A DNA stretch of 64,000 bases from Chitinophagaceae bacterium (GTDB taxonomy: Bacteria > Bacteroidota > Bacteroidia > Chitinophagales > Chitinophagaceae): NCBI GenBank assembly GCA_004173235.1, contig SEAC01000002.1, forward strand, positions 62,001 to 126,000, given 5' to 3'. A model generated the notes under the pieces. The model saw nothing but the letters and a program-made list of their open reading frames with translations, was not told the origin of the DNA and ran no database searches. The number at the start of each line of letters is the position of its first letter. Position 1 is the stretch's first letter. This document shows positions 17,743 to 27,240 of the stretch, in pieces. The position numbers and the translations under genes were made by a program.

Positions 17743-18189
17743 ATGCAAAAGATCACGCCCTTCCTCTGGTTCGACGGCAACGCAGAAGAAGCCGCCCGCT
17801 TTTATACCTCCGTTTTCCCCGATGCGAAGATCACCGGGGGCATGCCGGGCCCCAATGGCAAGCCCGTGGTGGTTGCCTTCGAGCTGGCCGGACAAACGTT
17901 CACAGCACTCAATGGTGGCCCTCAATTCAAGTTCAACGAATCCATTTCCTTCGTGGTGCATTGCGCCGACCAGGCGGAGATCGACTTCTATTGGAATGCG
18001 CTCACGGCCGACGGAGGCGCCCCATCGCGCTGTGGATGGCTAAAGGATCAGTTCGGGCTGTCCTGGCAGATCATCCCGCGCAACCTTTCCACTTTGCTCA
18101 GTCGGCCCGGTGCCATGGATGCGCTGATGACCATGGATAAGATCGAGATCGCGCAGCTGGAATCTGCCGCGCCGCCAACGCAAGCTTAG
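17743..18189 (+). CDS. VOC superfamily protein (PhnB / 3-dmu-9_3-mt type)
   Basis: 148 residues: MQKITPFLWFDGNAEEAARFYTSVFP at the N terminus, a FNESISFVVHCADQAEIDFYWNAL middle, and CGWLKDQFGLSWQIIP near the end. These are the standard segments of the PhnB-like subgroup of vicinal-oxygen-chelate proteins. The metal ligands of true glyoxalases are only partly present, so a specific reaction cannot be given. Its last four bases overlap the end of the convergent gene at 18186. Confidence 0.82.
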   Translation: MQKITPFLWFDGNAEEAARFYTSVFPDAKITGGMPGPNGKPVVVAFELAGQTFTALNGGPQFKFNESISFVVHCADQAEIDFYWNALTADGGAPSRCGWLKDQFGLSWQIIPRNLSTLLSRPGAMDALMTMDKIEIAQLESAAPPTQA

Positions 18190-19859
18190 TTGCCGCGCGC
18201 CACGGTACTCAGGTAATAGGTGCCGCCGCCCTCTGCCTCGATGGCTCCGTCTTTCTGAAAGAAACGAATCCTTCCTTCTTCATGCACGGCATTGGGATCG
18301 GCTGGGTCGTACAGCTTTTGGGCATCGATGTCGCGGCTCGCGTAGTTCGACAATACGATGACGCGTGTGAGGAAAGGCTGATTGCTCAGCGGCTTTCGGA
18401 AGAAGCTGCGAATGGGCAGTGAACCCGGGCCGCCTTCGGCCTCATCGGCGGTGCGCACCGAATAGGGGAAATAGCTCCGGAGCTGCACTGATGCCGCATT
18501 CGGGAGGCGCGACCATCCATCGCCAAATGCCGCGCCGAACCGGCAGACACGCGCATTGCGCATGGGGAAGCTGACGCTGTCGCCTTTCCGTATAAATACG
18601 GCATACGGAGCGGAGGTGCTGTCGAGCAGCTGGTTGTCGCTGGTAAACCAGAAGAAGATCATTTCCTTACCACTCCTGTTCACGATCGTGAAATTGTCTT
18701 CACTGTATCGTTCGGGCCGCTGGCTATGTCCTGCAAAGGGCGGCTCGCCCGTATCCGGACTTTCAATGCTTCCTTTTTGCTGGTGCGCGCTGAGCGAATC
18801 GAGCACGCGCAGCAGTTCATCCTCGTTGGCTTTGCTGCTGCGCTCGCGCAGGGCGGGCCGCGCCATCTGGTCGGCCATCTTCAGTTGCGTGGAAATGTCG
18901 CGATAGCTACTGCTGTTGCGCGAGCGGCAGCTGTCGGTAGAAGCGATACGGAAGATCATGACGATGACCCAGAAGACTCCGAAGATGATCCGGCCCACAC
19001 CGGGTCCGTCGCTCTTGGTGGGTGGCGGGCTATAGTGTCCAGGCCTGCGCGCGGGTGCCTGCTTTGCATTGTCGTGGATGATGTTCGATGCTTCCTTGGC
19101 GCGCGTCCGTAATTCGGGATTGCAGTTTATGAGGAGGATGCGCTGGCATAGCTGGTCGAGGAACTGCCACGTGGCCTTGCGTTGAAAGCGGATCACGAGC
19201 GACAGCAGCGACTGCACCACCTGGTCGCGTTCGAGGGCAAGCGATGCCGGAACTACGTTGACAAAGTTGATCCATGCGGGCGAATACAAAAAGTTGAGGC
19301 TGCTGCGCTGGCTTTCAAAATGTTCGTGCGTGATGCCATTGATGCGTTCGAGCAACTCGTTGAAATAACGCCGGAGTCGCGCATAGGCCAGCTCCTCGTG
19401 CTGTGGAAGAACAAAGTCGTTGAAAGGCATGAGCAACGCCAGCCGCGCAGGCTCCACGCTCCGGATCATGCGTGCAGTGGCATCGCGGAAAGACAACGAA
19501 AACGGCTCCGATACAAATTCCGGAAAGCCCGGCTTGAAACGGTAAGGACGCATCTCGGCCTCCAACGCTTCCAGGTCAACCGATCCCTTTTCGAGAAATT
19601 CGAGCAGCGTGGGTAACGTGTACACGAGGCAATGCATCGACCAGTCTTCTTCACTGATGTCCTGCAACAACGAGCTGAGGTCGTGGCGCGTGTAGATCTG
19701 ACCGTCTATGGCCAGTTGTTCGCCTGCGAGCGAAAGCTCGGCAAGCAGCTTCTTGCGGGCGCGCGCAAGGGTTTGCGTGCTGAAGGGCTGCAACGGTTCG
19801 CCCGCGTGCAACACGAGACGCACCGGCGACCGGTACGGGCTGCTTTCGAGTTTATCCAA
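18186..19859 (-). CDS. Membrane protein of unknown function, partner of an Hsp70 operon
   Basis: 557 residues, no recognised domain. Residues 1-275 form a helical domain rich in leucine and arginine. A single membrane helix (GRIIFGVFWVIVMIFRIA, about residues 298-315) follows a proline-rich linker. The C-terminal 200 residues begin with a beta-rich segment (FTIVNRSGKEMIFFWF) and hold YAVFIRKGDSVSFPM and further strands. The start at 19859 overlaps the end of the Hsp70 gene by eight bases, so the three genes down from 22651 form one translationally linked operon. A plausible idea is that it is a membrane client or adaptor of the Hsp70; this is inference from position only. Confidence 0.7.
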   Translation of the reverse strand: MDKLESSPYRSPVRLVLHAGEPLQPFSTQTLARARKKLLAELSLAGEQLAIDGQIYTRHDLSSLLQDISEEDWSMHCLVYTLPTLLEFLEKGSVDLEALEAEMRPYRFKPGFPEFVSEPFSLSFRDATARMIRSVEPARLALLMPFNDFVLPQHEELAYARLRRYFNELLERINGITHEHFESQRSSLNFLYSPAWINFVNVVPASLALERDQVVQSLLSLVIRFQRKATWQFLDQLCQRILLINCNPELRTRAKEASNIIHDNAKQAPARRPGHYSPPPTKSDGPGVGRIIFGVFWVIVMIFRIASTDSCRSRNSSSYRDISTQLKMADQMARPALRERSSKANEDELLRVLDSLSAHQQKGSIESPDTGEPPFAGHSQRPERYSEDNFTIVNRSGKEMIFFWFTSDNQLLDSTSAPYAVFIRKGDSVSFPMRNARVCRFGAAFGDGWSRLPNAASVQLRSYFPYSVRTADEAEGGPGSLPIRSFFRKPLSNQPFLTRVIVLSNYASRDIDAQKLYDPADPNAVHEEGRIRFFQKDGAIEAEGGGTYYLSTVARGN

Positions 19860-22347
19860 TGCCGGTTCCTTTTATTTTGATCGCCTCGAGTTCGTCTTCA
19901 CTTTCCACCAGATGGGAGAGGTGGATCGCAGCGGTTCGCAACTCGGGAAAGCGTTGCTGCGTCAGCGCTTCCTCACCCTGTTGCATCAGCGTTTTTGCAA
20001 TCGCCGGCTTGGTAAAGCTTTCGGGTGGAAGCTGGCAAAGGTTGAGAAAGATGTTGGTGATGAAGTAGCGCGTGTTGGAGAGGATGCGCATCCGCAATTG
20101 TTCCAGCGCGTCGATCTTGGCACGCAGGATGGCAGCGCTGCGGTTGCGCAGAAAGAGTGCTTCATCCTGGATGATGCGGTCGTATTCCGCAACGAGCTTC
20201 TCCTGCTCCATGTCTACATGCGGTAAGGTTTCGTCGCAAAAATTCTTGAGCCGCAGGTAATCGGCCTGCAGCGTATACACGCGCTGGTCGCTGCCCAATG
20301 CATCGTAGCGGGCCGAAATGCGCCGGCGTTCTTCGCTGATCTCCCACTTCTCATCGGTCAGATCTTTTTCGGAGATGCGCTCGAGGCGCGCAAGAAGTTT
20401 TTCTGCTTCGTGGATGCACTGCCGCAGCTCGCCGTTCCATTCCGATTCTTCTTCGCGCTCTTTGTCGTCGCGCAGCTCGTTGCGCATTTCGCGGAGCAAC
20501 GAACGCAGGTCGTCGCGCAGGCGGCTGATGCTCACCTGCTTTTCCGAGGTGCTGAATACGTTACTGAATTCCTGGTCGGCCATCGACAGGTATGCCGTGA
20601 TACTCAGGTCGCGCGATTCGTTCATCTCGAACCGGATCTCCACATCGGAGCCTTTTACGAGATCGCTTTTGAGGTCGTTGCCGGAGATCTCGATGGCGCC
20701 GATGTGCAGGTTGCTGTGCGGGCGGCTGTGACGCGTGCCTTCCAGCACGTTGATCACGAGCGCATCGCGGCTTCCTTTCTGGATACCCCGTGTGATCTCT
20801 TTATAAATGGTCTTGCGCAACGGCAGGATGCTGTTGCGTTCAAACAGGAGCTGCAGCTTGGTGCGGTTGTTTTCGAGATCGTCCACTTCGAGGCAGATGT
20901 CGTTGGGCAAAGGTTGTCCGGCCACGTTGAACTTGCCCTGCATGATGGCAAAGGGTGGGTGATCTACCGCCACTGCGTTGTGCTGTGCATCGGTGAACCT
21001 TATCTCGAACACATTCTTCACGCCTTTAAGCAGCGGCAGGAACTCGCTGATGCGCGCGCCCACCGGGCGTGTGCCCGAATCGTAGCCGCCATCGGTGCGC
21101 GTGATGCGGTACGAGAGTGCGCTGAAGTCGCCTTCTTCGGGGATGGCCATATACAGTTCTTCCTCTTCGCTGCTCACGGTGGGGAACACCGCTTTCACGC
21201 GATGTTGCGGTGCCGTCTCTTCCCTTTCAACAAGGGGTTCGCTTGCCACCTGCGCGAGGCGCGAGCCTGCATAGTAAGCAGCGCCTACAGCAATCGCCGT
21301 CGTAGGGTCGGCATCAAATGCAAGCGGGATGCCCGTTTGCGCCGCCACCTGCTCGCGCACATAAGGGATGTAGGTGGAGCCGCCGACCATGATCACCTGC
21401 CGGATGTCGGCAGGTGCAAGGTTGTTGCGCTTGAGCATCGTTTGGATGAGCGCCGTTGTTGCTGCCGTCTTTTCCTGCAGCAGCGGTTCCAGGTGGGAGC
21501 GCTTCAGGCGCATATAGATCTCGCGGCCATCCGGAAGGGTGCATTCGAGCTCTGTCTCCTGTTGCACCGACAGTTCTTTCTTTGCGGTCTCGGCTTTATA
21601 AAGAAGGATGTGGAAGAGTCCTTCGAAGGGGCCGTCGCGCTCGCGCAGTTGCGTCGCGATCCATTCGTCGCCGGTTTGTTTAACGATCTCCGGCAGCAGC
21701 AGGTGCTCCACGATCGCCGTATCGAAATCGATTCCTCCGAGAAAGTTGTTGCCTTCGTGATCGGCAACGCGCAGTTCTCCTTCTACCACGCGCAGCAGTG
21801 CTACGTCGAAGGTGCCGCCACCGAGGTCATACACGAGCCAGTTGCCTTCGCTGGGAATGCCGCTGCGGCTTTCATTGAAATAGGCCAGCGCTGCCGCGAT
21901 CGGTTCCTGCAGCAACACCACTTCGCGGAAGCCCGCTTCATAACCCGCCTTCTTGGTGGCGTTGGATTGAATGGTATCGAACGACGCCGGGATGGTGAGC
22001 ACGATGCTTTCGACGCTCTCGCCGGTGTGCACGAAGTTTCGCAGCTCTTTCAGCACCAGCGCCGAAAGTGCGATCGGTGTCATCGTGGTGCCGGTAGCAG
22101 CAATGGAATACTGTTCGTCGGTGCCCATTTTGCGCTTGAACGAGCCGATGACGTTGATGGGATCTTTGGAAACGAGCTCGCGCGCCTTTTCGCCCACGAT
22201 GGTGCGGTCGCCGCGAAAGGCCACCACGGAAGGTAGTGTTTCCTTGCCGCTGAGCGGGTTTTTGAACACCTGCACTTCGCCGTTGCTGAAACGCGCGATG
22301 AGCGAATTGGTGGTGCCGAGGTCGATGCCGAAGTTGATGAATTTCAT
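19852..22347 (-). CDS. Divergent Hsp70 (DnaK-like) chaperone
   Basis: 831 residues, longer than canonical DnaK (about 640). The ATPase domain is intact: GIDLGTTNSLIARF near residue 8, the LVYDLGGGTFDVALL phosphate 2 loop, NFLGGIDFD, and the adenosine motif VGGSTYIPYVR near residue 330. After residue 390 the substrate-binding part is divergent, with a beta-rich block (LPNDICLEVDD and following) and then a long charged coiled-coil tail. It probably folds or remodels a specific client rather than acting as the general DnaK. The upstream gene encodes a minimal GrpE-like protein and the downstream gene a membrane protein; only seven bases or less separate the three. Confidence 0.85.
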   Translation of the reverse strand: MKFINFGIDLGTTNSLIARFSNGEVQVFKNPLSGKETLPSVVAFRGDRTIVGEKARELVSKDPINVIGSFKRKMGTDEQYSIAATGTTMTPIALSALVLKELRNFVHTGESVESIVLTIPASFDTIQSNATKKAGYEAGFREVVLLQEPIAAALAYFNESRSGIPSEGNWLVYDLGGGTFDVALLRVVEGELRVADHEGNNFLGGIDFDTAIVEHLLLPEIVKQTGDEWIATQLRERDGPFEGLFHILLYKAETAKKELSVQQETELECTLPDGREIYMRLKRSHLEPLLQEKTAATTALIQTMLKRNNLAPADIRQVIMVGGSTYIPYVREQVAAQTGIPLAFDADPTTAIAVGAAYYAGSRLAQVASEPLVEREETAPQHRVKAVFPTVSSEEEELYMAIPEEGDFSALSYRITRTDGGYDSGTRPVGARISEFLPLLKGVKNVFEIRFTDAQHNAVAVDHPPFAIMQGKFNVAGQPLPNDICLEVDDLENNRTKLQLLFERNSILPLRKTIYKEITRGIQKGSRDALVINVLEGTRHSRPHSNLHIGAIEISGNDLKSDLVKGSDVEIRFEMNESRDLSITAYLSMADQEFSNVFSTSEKQVSISRLRDDLRSLLREMRNELRDDKEREEESEWNGELRQCIHEAEKLLARLERISEKDLTDEKWEISEERRRISARYDALGSDQRVYTLQADYLRLKNFCDETLPHVDMEQEKLVAEYDRIIQDEALFLRNRSAAILRAKIDALEQLRMRILSNTRYFITNIFLNLCQLPPESFTKPAIAKTLMQQGEEALTQQRFPELRTAAIHLSHLVESEDELEAIKIKGTGIG

Positions 22348-22354
22348 AGGAGGG

Positions 22355-22651
22355 TTATGCTACTACTACAATGGCTTTTTGAACGATGCGCGGGCTGCCG
22401 CTTTCCTGGCTGTGGATGATGGGCTTGATCACGTCGGTGATGGTCATCTCATCGCGCAGCTCGCCGGTGATGCTCGCCTCGCAGTCGGTGCGGGTGGCTG
22501 CATACTTTTCGTGAAGCGGGTTGTGCCACGAATAACCCAGCTCCTGCAGTTCTGCGCGGATGCGCTCGAGATTGCGATGAACCGAAGGCTGACCCTGTGT
22601 TTTTTTCTCGATCTCGAAAAGTTGATTAATGATGCTGAGAATAGCTTTCAT
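22355..22651 (-). CDS. Minimal GrpE-like nucleotide exchange factor candidate
   Basis: 98 residues, start at MKAILSIINQ. The N-terminal 40 residues form an amphipathic helix (VHRNLERIRAELQELGY). The C-terminal part, with NPLHEKY near residue 44 and IVQKAIVVVA as the last residues, resembles the head of GrpE (a NPxxHEA motif and a final RPAxVxVA strand). Full GrpE is about 180-200 residues, so the long coiled coil is missing. It directly precedes a divergent Hsp70 gene with a seven-base gap, which supports a dedicated exchange factor. The assignment rests on weak similarity plus context. Confidence 0.5.
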   Translation of the reverse strand: MKAILSIINQLFEIEKKTQGQPSVHRNLERIRAELQELGYSWHNPLHEKYAATRTDCEASITGELRDEMTITDVIKPIIHSQESGSPRIVQKAIVVVA

Positions 22652-22714
22652 ACGTTGGTTTTCGCCGGGCGCTAAAGTTAGCGATCCTGCGGGTGGGGAC
22701 AAGGCAAATATGAA

Positions 22715-22744
22715 AAAGGCCGGTGCCTGTGCACACCGGCCTTT
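22715..22744 (-). terminator. Terminator of the ABC/HlyD/TolC operon
   Basis: AAAGGCCGGTG pairs perfectly with CACCGGCCTTT around an 8-base loop and runs into TTTTT on the minus strand, just past the TolC-like stop at 22748. It separates that operon from the GrpE-like/Hsp70 operon. Confidence 0.88.
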
Positions 22745-22747
22745 CGG

Positions 22748-24121
22748 TCAGGGCGTCAGCACGCCAGCCGCCCAGCGCAGGCGCACCAGCGCTCGTGCGC
22801 GTTTTGCATCCAGCGCGATCGCTTTCTGTAATGCTTCCCAGGTTTTCTGCTCGCGGGCATTCACCAGAAAGAGTGAACTTTCGCCGGCGCGGAAGCGCGT
22901 TTCCTCACCGCGCAGCAGTACCGTATAATTACGGATGGCCGACTGCTGGATCGATTGCTGCCGGCTTAGCTGCTCCCACTCGGCAAACTGCTGCTGCAGC
23001 TTTACCTGTAAGGAGCGGCGCTTATCGGCAACGTCCCATTCGGCCTGGCGCACCTTCGCTTTTGCCGCCCGCCAACCGCCGCGCCCTTCCGAAAAGCGCA
23101 TGGGGATCGCCACCGTCAATCCATACCGGTAATTGCCCAGCGAGGGCGCTGCATTCCCGAAGCTTTGGAGCGGGTTGTCGCTTTTGACGAGCGCGTTATA
23201 CTTCAGGTCCACGTCCGGAAGCAGCTGCTGAAATTTCAGGCGCCGCTCCAGCCGCAGCGCCGACGTTTTCAAAAAATACGCCTGCAGGTCAGGATGCAAA
23301 CCCAGCGCGGCGAGCAGGCGGTCGAGCGTGGGCGCAGGAGCCTGCGCAGCCTGCGGCTCCACATCTTCGGGCATTTCGTAAGGCTGTCCGTCTGCGGTCC
23401 ACAAGTGTGCAGAGACGCCGAGGCGCGCTTTCTGCGCAGCTAGCGCTGCTTCTGCGCGTTGCAGGCTGAACGTTTGTACCTGCGTCCACGCTTCAATGGT
23501 GTCGAGTGCGGCTCGGTCGCCAAGCAGCACCGCCACGCGCAGGAGGCGCAGCCGCTCTTCGGCATTGGTGGTGAGACTGTCGGACAGGGCCAGCAACTGC
23601 CGGCTTTCCCACCAGTGCCAATAGTCTTCCAGCACTTCAGCTAACAAGTCGTTCACCGCCGCACGCCGGTTTTGCTCCGACGCTTGCGCAAGCAGCCGCG
23701 CGCTTTGCAGCGTTGCACGTCGTTTGTCGAACAGCAGGTCGCGGGCGAGCGGAACGCTGAAGCCTAAGTAGCTGAGCGAGCCGCGTGTTTCTTCCGGGTT
23801 GAGGCGCTCACCGCCGCGTGCTTCGCTGCCTGCCTGCACGTCGATGCCATACCAGGTGGGGATCTTCAGCTCGATGGCCTGCTCATCGTAGTAAGTGAGT
23901 CCGTCCACGTCCTTGCGGCCACTGTTCCAGCGCAGTTGCGGGTCGAAGGCTCCGCGGGCGGCGGTAATGTTCGCCCGCGCGATGGTTACATCGAGGCCGG
24001 CGCGCCGCGCAACCGGGTGATAGTTCATCACCACTGTGCGCAGGTCTTCTTCGGTAAAAAGTTTCTGGGCGTGTGCAGACAATGCAAGACCAAGGGCGGC
24101 CAGTAGAAATACGGTCCTCAT
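22748..24121 (-). CDS. TolC-family outer membrane efflux protein
   Basis: 457 residues with signal peptide MRTVFLLAALGLALSAHAQ. It is highly helical with the repeated long amphipathic helices of TolC proteins (two outer membrane factor repeats) and many Gln, Arg and Ala residues in coiled-coil stretches such as NRRAAVNDLLAEVLEDYWHW. Beta segments such as YRYGLTVAIPM fit the membrane barrel. It is expected to form the trimeric channel through which the ABC and HlyD proteins encoded upstream export a substrate. Its start overlaps the HlyD stop as ATGA, showing tight coupling. Cargo is unknown. Confidence 0.85.
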   Translation of the reverse strand: MRTVFLLAALGLALSAHAQKLFTEEDLRTVVMNYHPVARRAGLDVTIARANITAARGAFDPQLRWNSGRKDVDGLTYYDEQAIELKIPTWYGIDVQAGSEARGGERLNPEETRGSLSYLGFSVPLARDLLFDKRRATLQSARLLAQASEQNRRAAVNDLLAEVLEDYWHWWESRQLLALSDSLTTNAEERLRLLRVAVLLGDRAALDTIEAWTQVQTFSLQRAEAALAAQKARLGVSAHLWTADGQPYEMPEDVEPQAAQAPAPTLDRLLAALGLHPDLQAYFLKTSALRLERRLKFQQLLPDVDLKYNALVKSDNPLQSFGNAAPSLGNYRYGLTVAIPMRFSEGRGGWRAAKAKVRQAEWDVADKRRSLQVKLQQQFAEWEQLSRQQSIQQSAIRNYTVLLRGEETRFRAGESSLFLVNAREQKTWEALQKAIALDAKRARALVRLRWAAGVLTP

Positions 24122-25428
24122 TTGCCACCCTCCTTTTTTGTGGCCGGAGGCGTGTAATAATCTGGCGGGAAGGAGTTGATGTTGCGCCACAATTCATACC
24201 ACAGCGGAACGTTGCGCAGCAGTGCAATACCATTCGCGCCCGCGCCTATCCGCAACTCCGCGGGCCAGCGGCGAAAGGCGCTGTCTTCGCGCACAAGCAC
24301 CTTAAAGAGCCCGCCGGGACTGAGGTCGCGCTCGATGGCGGAGATCTTTCCGCTGAAAACACCGTAGGATGCCTCCGGCCAGCCGCTGAATACGATGGCA
24401 GGGAAGCCGTCGAATACGAAGCGTACTTCCTGCCCATCGTGGAGCAGCGGCAGATCTACGGGACGCACAAACAACTCGACCGCCAGGCTTCCCGCAGCCG
24501 GAACGAAATGCATGAGCGCCTCACCTTCCTTTACCACTTCGCCGATGCCCGCGTTGCGTGCGCGCACTACCTGTCCATCCTGCGGCGCCAGCACATAGTA
24601 CATTCCGTTGCGAATGCTGTAGGATGCATATTGATTCTGCAGCTTCGCAATATCAGCATCTCCGCCGGCTACCTGCGACATCGATGTGTAGCGGTCGCCT
24701 TCCACCTTCGCCACTTTCTCGCGGTAGTCCTGCTCAACGCCATTTGCTTCTATCCGCGTGATGCCGATCTCCTGCAGCGTAGCGTAGTATTTGTTTTCAG
24801 CCGCCGTGCGCTTTGCCACTGCATTCTGCTGCGCCGCATTGCGCTGCTCGAATTGTGTAAGCGAGATGAGGCCACTGTCGTACAGCGATCGTGCGCGGTT
24901 GGATTGTGCAGCCGCGATGGCCGCATCGTTGCGGGCGGCTACGAAGTCCATGCTGTCGGCTGTTGCCTTCACCTGCTGCTGGCGCAGCTTTGCCGACAAC
25001 TGTTGCAGCTTCAGTGGGAGCGAAGCCTGCAGCGCGCCCATCTGCGTTTCGGTGCTGCGCGCCTTGCCCCGGTAATAATCTACCGTAGCTTTCTTTGCCT
25101 CCAGTTGCTGCTGCGTGCGCGACAGCAAGGCCGGGTCGAGGTAATCCGCTTTTACTTCCGAGAGCTGCACCAGCGTATCGCCCCTTCGCACGTAATCGCC
25201 TTCTTTTACAAACCAGCGCTCTACGCGGCCGCCAATGAGCGCGGGCAGTTCTTGCGGACGGTCTTCCTGCCGCAAGGCAGTGACGTTGCCGCGGGCGCGG
25301 ATGTTTTGCGTCCAGGGCACGAAGAGGAGCGCCACCCCGAGGATGAGAAAAAAGTAGTACCAGCGCCGGCGCCGGTTGGTCTTGTCGCGGCGGTAAATAT
25401 GTTGCCAGGATTGAAAGTTCATCGTCAT
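24118..25428 (-). CDS. HlyD-family membrane fusion protein
   Basis: 436 residues. The start at 25428 forms ATGA with the ABC gene stop; a longer in-frame extension lies wholly within that gene. One membrane helix (YYFFLILGVALLFVPW, about residues 23-40) is followed by a lipoyl half-motif (GRVERWFVKEGDYVRRGDTLVQL), a long coiled-coil hairpin (about 95-270), the second lipoyl half (VLAPQDGQVVRARNAGIGEVVKEGE), and a beta-barrel. This is the periplasmic adaptor between the inner membrane ABC protein and the TolC channel. The extended hairpin is typical of type I secretion adaptors. Confidence 0.87.
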   Translation of the reverse strand: MTMNFQSWQHIYRRDKTNRRRRWYYFFLILGVALLFVPWTQNIRARGNVTALRQEDRPQELPALIGGRVERWFVKEGDYVRRGDTLVQLSEVKADYLDPALLSRTQQQLEAKKATVDYYRGKARSTETQMGALQASLPLKLQQLSAKLRQQQVKATADSMDFVAARNDAAIAAAQSNRARSLYDSGLISLTQFEQRNAAQQNAVAKRTAAENKYYATLQEIGITRIEANGVEQDYREKVAKVEGDRYTSMSQVAGGDADIAKLQNQYASYSIRNGMYYVLAPQDGQVVRARNAGIGEVVKEGEALMHFVPAAGSLAVELFVRPVDLPLLHDGQEVRFVFDGFPAIVFSGWPEASYGVFSGKISAIERDLSPGGLFKVLVREDSAFRRWPAELRIGAGANGIALLRNVPLWYELWRNINSFPPDYYTPPATKKEGGK

Positions 25429-27059
25429 GCGTTTTGAGTGGGAGGAGCTAATTCCACCAGGGAGGTGCATCGTTGGCGGTAGATGGCGTCGTTGGAAGCG
25501 ATCACCACGGTTGCCGGCAGCGCGAGCACGTATTCGGCCACGCGCGTGCGAACGGGATCTTCGAGGTGACGACCCGGGTCTTCGAACAGCAGGAGCCGGG
25601 GCCGCAGCGCCAGCGCGCGCACGAGGCTGATCTTGTGCACAACACCCTGCGGCAGCCGCCGGCCCGCCGGATCGAGCTGTGTATCGTAGCCGCGCGGCAG
25701 CGATGCCAGGAAGGAACTCAGGCCCGTCAGTTCCATCAGTTGCGTGAGGTAGGCCGCATCCGCCGCACGACCGAAGGTGAGGTTCTCGAGCAGCGTACCG
25801 TGAAAGACCGCGTCCTGCAACAAGGAGATCCCCATCTGACTGCGCAGTACATCGAGATCGTAATTGGCGATGGGCACGCCGCCGATAAGGAGCGCACCAC
25901 TGAATTGCGGGTAGGCACCCGTCAGTAGCCGCAGCAGGCTCGACTTGCCCGAGCCCTCGGCGCCGGAGATGCACGCCTTGGCACCGGCTTCGATCCGGAA
26001 GCTGGTCTTGCTCAGCACTAACCGGTCGCTGTACGAAAACGAAAGTGCACGCGCTTCAATGGACTGTGGTTCGGGAAGCGCCGCGTACGTGCCTTCCTGT
26101 TCCAGCGGTTTGTCTGTGAGCTTGGCAAGCTTTTCAACCGATGTCAGTACATCATACACGGAGTCGAGGTTGCCGATGATCTTTTCTACCGATGCGATCA
26201 CGGTAACGATGATGATCTCCGCAGCCACGAACTGGCCTATGTTGATCTGCTGATTCAGCAGCAGCGCAACGCCTACGATGAGCATCGCCGCGGTGATGAG
26301 CACCTTGAAAGCAACAAGCGCACGGTATTGTGTGAGCAGCACCTTGAAGTGCGTGCTGCGTGCACCGAGGTAAGCGGTTGTTTTTTCGTCGGCCTTGCGA
26401 ATGGGGAGTGCGCTGCCCGCAAACTTGAACGAATGCACGGCGCGCGCGAGTTCTTCGAACCAACCCGCGAGCGCATACTTGTGGCTGCTTTCTGCCAGCG
26501 AGCTGCTGAGGCCGCGCGCTCCCGTGAGGTACAGGATGATCCAGAGGACGCCGAGCAAAAGGATCCCAAAAAGGATAAAGGCAGGGTGATAAAACGAGAG
26601 GAGCAGGAGCCCGAAAAGAATCTGGATCACGGCTACCGGCAAATCCAGCAGGAGCTTTGAAATGCTCTTTTGAAGCGACACCGTATCGAAGAAGCGGTTG
26701 ACGAGCTCGGGAAGGTAGTAGCCGTCCACGCCCTGCAGGTTGAGTTTCGGTATCCGGCTTGCAAAGGCGTAAGCATAGCGCACGAAAATGGTCTGCTGGA
26801 TCTTCTCGATCACTTTCATCTGTGCCATTTGCAGGAGGCCAACCACCAGCACGCCGCCAACGATGAGCGAGACCAGCACGACCAGTGAAGCGGAGAGGCT
26901 GCCTGCCACCACGAAGCCGATGATGGCCTGGATGCCGACGGGCAATGTGAGTTGTATGAGGCCGTTGAAGATCGCGTAGAAGTATATGGAGGAAATGTCG
27001 GATTTCTCTTCGCGCAAGAGGTGAAAAATGCGGGCAAGGGGATGCAGGGATCGTTCCAT
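25425..27059 (-). CDS. ABC exporter with degenerate nucleotide-binding motifs
   Basis: 544 residues: six-helix transmembrane domain (about 1-300) fused to a nucleotide-binding domain. Walker A is intact (GAEGSGKSS). The signature is LPQGV instead of LSGGQ, the Walker B end reads LLLFEDP instead of LLLFDEP, and the H-loop region reads VIASND without His. It heads an ATGA-coupled operon with HlyD and TolC, so it should export a molecule across both membranes. No peptidase C39 domain is present. The start at 27059 is preferred; an ATG at 27104 would add 15 residues. The motif changes may be normal for this subfamily or may mean weak ATPase activity. Confidence 0.82.
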   Translation of the reverse strand: MERSLHPLARIFHLLREEKSDISSIYFYAIFNGLIQLTLPVGIQAIIGFVVAGSLSASLVVLVSLIVGGVLVVGLLQMAQMKVIEKIQQTIFVRYAYAFASRIPKLNLQGVDGYYLPELVNRFFDTVSLQKSISKLLLDLPVAVIQILFGLLLLSFYHPAFILFGILLLGVLWIILYLTGARGLSSSLAESSHKYALAGWFEELARAVHSFKFAGSALPIRKADEKTTAYLGARSTHFKVLLTQYRALVAFKVLITAAMLIVGVALLLNQQINIGQFVAAEIIIVTVIASVEKIIGNLDSVYDVLTSVEKLAKLTDKPLEQEGTYAALPEPQSIEARALSFSYSDRLVLSKTSFRIEAGAKACISGAEGSGKSSLLRLLTGAYPQFSGALLIGGVPIANYDLDVLRSQMGISLLQDAVFHGTLLENLTFGRAADAAYLTQLMELTGLSSFLASLPRGYDTQLDPAGRRLPQGVVHKISLVRALALRPRLLLFEDPGRHLEDPVRTRVAEYVLALPATVVIASNDAIYRQRCTSLVELAPPTQNA

Positions 27060-27240
27060 TATCCGGAATGTTTTACAGTAAGTAGAATGAGATTTTTTGG
27101 GCATCCTTTAGTGCGGCCCGCAGCACGCCATATAGGCAGCGCTGAGGGTTGGCAGCATTGCTCCGATGCATCGAAGCAACGGGCAGGACTCTTCGGCACG
27201 CAGGCGCCTGGGCCCTGTTGCGCGTGTTAGGAGCGTGCGA

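Noticed and set aside
20410..22236. A 608-codon plus-strand open frame opposite the Hsp70 gene
   Set aside because: It is the antisense shadow of GC-rich codons in a well-supported Hsp70 gene; it is rich in His, Val and Arg with no recognisable domain.
18186..22651. A possible defence role for the Hsp70 operon
   Set aside because: The genes are GC-rich like the core chromosome and lie among housekeeping genes; nothing in the sequence ties them to phage defence.
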